Shown here: in pieces, positions 61,268-64,000 of the stretch | How positions within the stretch are numbered: the stretch's first letter is position 1 | Layout of the letters: each line of letters opens with the position of its first letter | From: Cryptomeria japonica | Lineage: Eukaryota; Streptophyta; Pinopsida; Cupressales; Cupressaceae | Length of the DNA stretch: 64,000 bases | NCBI RefSeq assembly: GCF_030272615.1 | Contig: NC_081407.1 | Coordinates: 99,989,897 to 100,053,896 of the forward strand | Reading direction: 5' to 3' | Position numbers and translations under genes: made by a program | Notes under the pieces: generated by a model | Databases searched by the model: none | The model's input: the letters and a program-made list of their open reading frames with translations, nothing else | Told to the model about the DNA's origin: nothing

Positions 61268-62736
61268 TGTTATTATGAGGATCCGGTTACTACTGAGAGG
61301 GGCGGGGGGTGAATCAATAGTAACACAATTCTGCAATACTTCAAAAAATTTGTACCGGTAACTACTCAAACAATCTTCATAAGCAGATTTACCAAACCAT
61401 TCACTCAAGTGTTCATCATTATGCAAACAATGTAAAGATATCAAATGCACAAATCAACAATGCAACCACCATACGAACACAAAGATTTTTCACGTGGAAA
61501 CCCAAATGGGAAAAACCACGGTGGGAATTGCACCCACAAAATATTTGCACTCTTTTGGAATTCGCCGGTTAAATGCCTAGCCCGGTTAAGAGCTTACAAT
61601 ATGCCCTGTTAAGAGCTGATCCTGTTAGGAGTCACCCGGTTAAGGGATTTTGCCTTAGCCCTGTTAGGAGCTCTACCCTGTTAGGAGTAACCTTGTTAGA
61701 GGATTTTAAACTCAAGTTAATGAGCCACCCAGTGAAAGGATTTACAATGTAAGACCTATTAGGATCTACCCGGTTAAGGGATTTCAAACTGCTGTAACTG
61801 TTAGGGAACAACAGGGCAAATTATTTGATTCTAACACTTCCTTGCTTGCTAATACAGATCCTTTTCAGCACAACTTTGCTACACACATGCAGACACTTCA
61901 ATCTGGTTCGGCAATACCTTCTTCTCAAACTACCGACACACAATCTCTTCTCCAACTAGCCCTAAATACACTTTTCAGTTAGGTCGGCTACATAACCCTA
62001 ACTACATTCAAAATACAATGAATTTACATTTAGTGTGGCAAAATAATCCGCCAAAATACATTACAGATCATTACAACAAATTTCTAGACAATTTCCATTG
62101 TTGAATGATCACCACACATCGATTTGATAAGCAACAAACCCTTGTCACATTCTACTAAGCACTTTGCTGTTTCCCAAGAAATCCGATCCCTGTATGCGCT
62201 CAAACACCATCTTATCATTACACACGGATTCTGACATGCCATCACTAAGTTATGATCATGATAAAATCCACCGCCAAACCTTAAATCATTACCGGTTAAA
62301 GATCTGTTGCCGGTATACATTCTTCTTCACAGAGTTCACAACACTCAATCGTAACTCACTCAATATACCGAATCTGTTGATGCGGTTTGGAACATAGGTG
62401 CATGTTCCTGTCTACAACACTCCTATAAAACCGCAACATCTAACTCTTCACCAATCGTCCGTACCAGTTACTTGATCCTTGCTCTGTTCCTTTTTACCTT
62501 GGTGTCAACTGGTTCCACTACCGATTAGGCTACACCGGTAGTTTTAGATGACTTAGATGACTAAGCAAACATGGTTGCCATCAATGACAACACAAATAAA
62601 GTCATCAAACAACTTACAACTATATCATCATCATCTAGCCAACAATTTCCATCAACTTTACCGGTCATCTTCATCTCATCAACATCTCCATATGCCAACA
62701 ATCTCCCCATCATTATCTTCATCAGTTATGCCAACA
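61268..62736 (-). repeat. Copia 5' LTR
   Basis: 1,469 bp, TGTTATTATG to ATGCCAACA on the plus strand. Intact, unlike the left copy. Carries the GGTTAAG repeat array (about 61565-61790) and the conserved block AAACCCAAATGGGAAAAACC near 61498. Confidence 0.95.
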
Positions 62737-62741
62737 TATTG

Positions 62742-62813
62742 TTCATATGAAATACTTAAAAATAAAATAAAAAATCAGGGGGGGATATTTCATACTATAA
62801 ATATGTTGTCGGG
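62742..62813. other. short AT-rich gap between Copia and E2
   Basis: 72 bases of the older target DNA, with a GGGGGGG run at about 62779. Nothing recognised. Confidence 0.6.
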
Positions 62814-63088
62814 TAATTACGTATGTGTTAATTTGTGTGTTAAAGGTCGGCGGTTAACTGACGGTTGCCGGTAGTTGGCACTGGGTAACCGTGCCGACAC
62901 CTATATAGTCGTACTTGTTTCCAGTTTGAGGGGGGATAGTACAGGCTTGATGTTATTTGATGTATTGGCACATGTTCACAATAAGAATGCAGTATTGAGT
63001 TCATCTATTTGTCTGCATCTGTGTATATTGTCATATTTTGGTTATCTGCAATGCACTAAAGACACACTCACACCCGTAGGGGAAAACA
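62814..63088 (+). repeat. E2 5' LTR
   Basis: 275 bp, TGTTGTCGGG to GGGGAAAACA. Contains an inverted repeat ACGGTTGCC / GGTAACCGT (62861-62869 and 62884-62892) just before a TATA-like CTATATAG (62901-62908), the same arrangement as in E1. Confidence 0.85.
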
Positions 63089-63149
63089 TCTGGCGCCGTT
63101 GCTGAAATTATTTTGGAGCACGGGAATATACTACATGGCACGTGGATAA

Positions 63150-63521
63150 ATGGGACAACCATTGTCCGAAGGGAGGAGCAGTAACCTTGACGAAGAGCCT
63201 AAAGAATTGTTCGAGGGAGAACTAGCACTTACGAAAGATTTCTCTTGCATCCTCCAGGCGGCGATCGAAACACATGTACGAAGAGAAGCCACCACCGAGG
63301 ATGTTCCAGAGGATGCTGTGTGGAATGCGCTTGGTATAAGCCCGACGGTAAATCGTTTGATGAGCAACTTGCCCAACCTTCTGGCACAGGCATTTTTGGC
63401 TCTTCAAAACCACAAGGAAGACATCTATCGGGAGAACCGACGACAACAAATCCTAGGGGAGTTTTATGAGTGCCAAGAAGAGGAGCATGATGAAACCGAG
63501 CGAGGGGTAAATAGTCCCTGA
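63150..63521 (+). CDS. E2 ORF0, conserved small protein upstream of gag
   Basis: 123 codons, ATG at 63150. Homologous to E1 ORF0, best in CILQAAIETHVRREA, ISPTVNRLMSNLPNLLAQ and RRQQIL; the N- and C-terminal ends have diverged. The start is set by a four-codon upstream frame (ATG at 63135) whose TAA directly touches the ORF0 ATG (TAAATG). Unknown function, no recognised domain, intact. Confidence 0.8.
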   Translation: MGQPLSEGRSSNLDEEPKELFEGELALTKDFSCILQAAIETHVRREATTEDVPEDAVWNALGISPTVNRLMSNLPNLLAQAFLALQNHKEDIYRENRRQQILGEFYECQEEEHDETERGVNSP

Positions 63522-63570
63522 ATTGTGTACGGGCGAAGGAGAATAAACAAGAACACCCCCATTGTAATGA

Positions 63571-63610
63571 GTATGTCAGTGACATACATTATATACGAGG
63601 GATGAATTAA
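63571..63610 (+). promoter_or_regulatory. conserved palindrome and mini-ORF between ORF0 and gag (E2)
   Basis: GTATGTCAGTGACATAC (63571-63587) is a perfect palindrome around one central base; ATGAATTAA follows at 63602-63610, 68 bases before the gag ATG. E1 has the equivalent pair. Confidence 0.55.
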
Positions 63611-63669
63611 TAAAAGTGTTCTTTTTAATATGATGTCTTATTCTATTTCATAAGGAGAATTTTTAATTA

Positions 63670-64000
63670 ATGCCCAATCTGCTAAATAAGGACAAAAACA
63701 AAAAGGAATACGTAGGGGACTCTGAAGCCGCCCAACGAGCATTAATTCTTGAACAACAAGCAAAACGAAGAAGAAGATTCAAGAGGATTGTTGAGGAAGG
63801 AAGCGACGGAAATGGCAGTAATGGCTCTAGCGAGGGCCAAGATGCGGTGCTAATCGAAACCACCAGGAAACGGTTGGGGGATTTGTCCCTCATGTTGGAG
63901 GAGATCGGTGACGGGAGTGCGGTCGATCCGTACACACCATTTAGGGGAAACGAGACGAGAAGGGAGAAGGGGACCGAAACTGAGAATAGAGAGGTCGGGG
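63670..64000 (+). CDS. E2 gag start (partial)
   Basis: Open from ATG 63670 to the window end (110 codons visible). It begins MPNLLNKDKNKK and AAQRALILEQQAKRRRR, clearly the same as E1 gag (MPNLVNKDRNKK, AVQRALILEQQVERRRR). This agreement fixes the gag start in both elements. The continuation, with capsid, protease and RT, is expected beyond the window. Confidence 0.9.
   Translation, partial: MPNLLNKDKNKKEYVGDSEAAQRALILEQQAKRRRRFKRIVEEGSDGNGSNGSSEGQDAVLIETTRKRLGDLSLMLEEIGDGSAVDPYTPFRGNETRREKGTETENREVG

Larger units (their letters stand above)
45621..62736 (-). mobile_element. Copia LTR retrotransposon containing Gypsy element E1
   Basis: Minus-strand element with two LTRs of about 1.47 kb, ends TGTTATTATG / ATGCCAACA on the plus strand, and exact target repeats TATTG (45616-45620 and 62737-62741). 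The right LTR (61268-62736) is its 5' LTR, followed by a methionine-tRNA primer site (GCTCTGATACCA, 61254-61265). The left LTR is its 3' LTR, preceded by a purine tract (complement at 56758-56771). Without E1 it is about 7.5 kb. Gag-pol lies at 57117-61203 and is broken. E1 split the 3' LTR after 39 bases, so the Copia element is older than E1; its LTRs also differ more from each other than those of E1. Confidence 0.95.
62814..64000 (+). mobile_element. Gypsy element E2 (5' part), same lineage as E1
   Basis: 5' LTR 62814-63088, primer site TCTGGCGCCGTTGCTG at 63089, ORF0 at 63150, spacer signals at 63571-63610, gag from 63670 running off the window. The order and spacing equal those of E1, and ORF0 and the gag start are homologous, but the LTR sequence is largely different. 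No break is seen in the visible part. The left flank five bases are AAATA; the right end is outside. Confidence 0.9.

Noticed and set aside
29643-64000. Search for the GGDG exon of the lipid kinase
   Set aside because: No GGDG-coding stretch with splice sites seen; GGAGATGG-like matches lie inside transposon frames.

Overview
The window looks like a piece of a large, repeat-rich seed-plant nuclear genome. It is probably a gymnosperm (conifer-like): there are many old, diverse, nested LTR retrotransposons, several solo LTRs, a plant-type LINE, a SINE and a hAT-like element around one host gene with introns of several kilobases. The gymnosperm assignment is inference; the plant assignment is strong. 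I see no prokaryotic gene, CRISPR array, rRNA or tRNA gene.

Layout. 435-9436: one nearly complete minus-strand LINE with target-site duplication, itself carrying a Copia-type solo LTR (3465-4658). 9451-15327: sparse intergenic DNA with a Gypsy LTR-like end, a long (TC)n microsatellite and a tRNA-derived SINE. 15328-29642: three exons of a plus-strand lipid kinase gene of the sphingoid long-chain base kinase (LCBK/SPHK) family. Exon phases and splice sites agree. Its 9.3 kb first intron holds Copia and chromovirus fragments and a hAT-like element with an 8-bp duplication; its 4.3 kb second intron holds a solo LTR with a 5-bp duplication. The third intron opens at 29643 and no further exon is recognisable, so the rest of the window may lie inside or downstream of this gene. 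30980-45615: decayed retroelement pieces and two clean solo LTRs (34175-35031 and 42454-43293) plus one candidate (37284-39296).

45616-62741 is a two-level nest. A minus-strand Copia element (45621-62736, TSD TATTG) has a plus-strand Gypsy element, here called E1 (45660-55317, TSD AGGAG), inserted 39 bp into its left LTR. A second Gypsy element of the same lineage, E2, starts at 62814 and runs off the window. E1 and E2 share an unusual layout: short LTRs (259 and 275 bp), a conserved small ORF (ORF0, about 122 codons) before gag-pol, and a spacer with a palindrome and a three-codon ATGAATTAA mini-ORF before gag. E1 also has a long third ORF (ORF3) between integrase and the 3' LTR, in the position where other retroelements carry env. 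This ORF0 / gag-pol / ORF3 lineage is the best candidate for something undescribed.

Most coding regions of E1, the Copia element and the LINE are broken. The breaks in E1 and the Copia element are mostly premature stops one C-to-T or G-to-A change away from a sense codon, as expected for methylated plant transposons.
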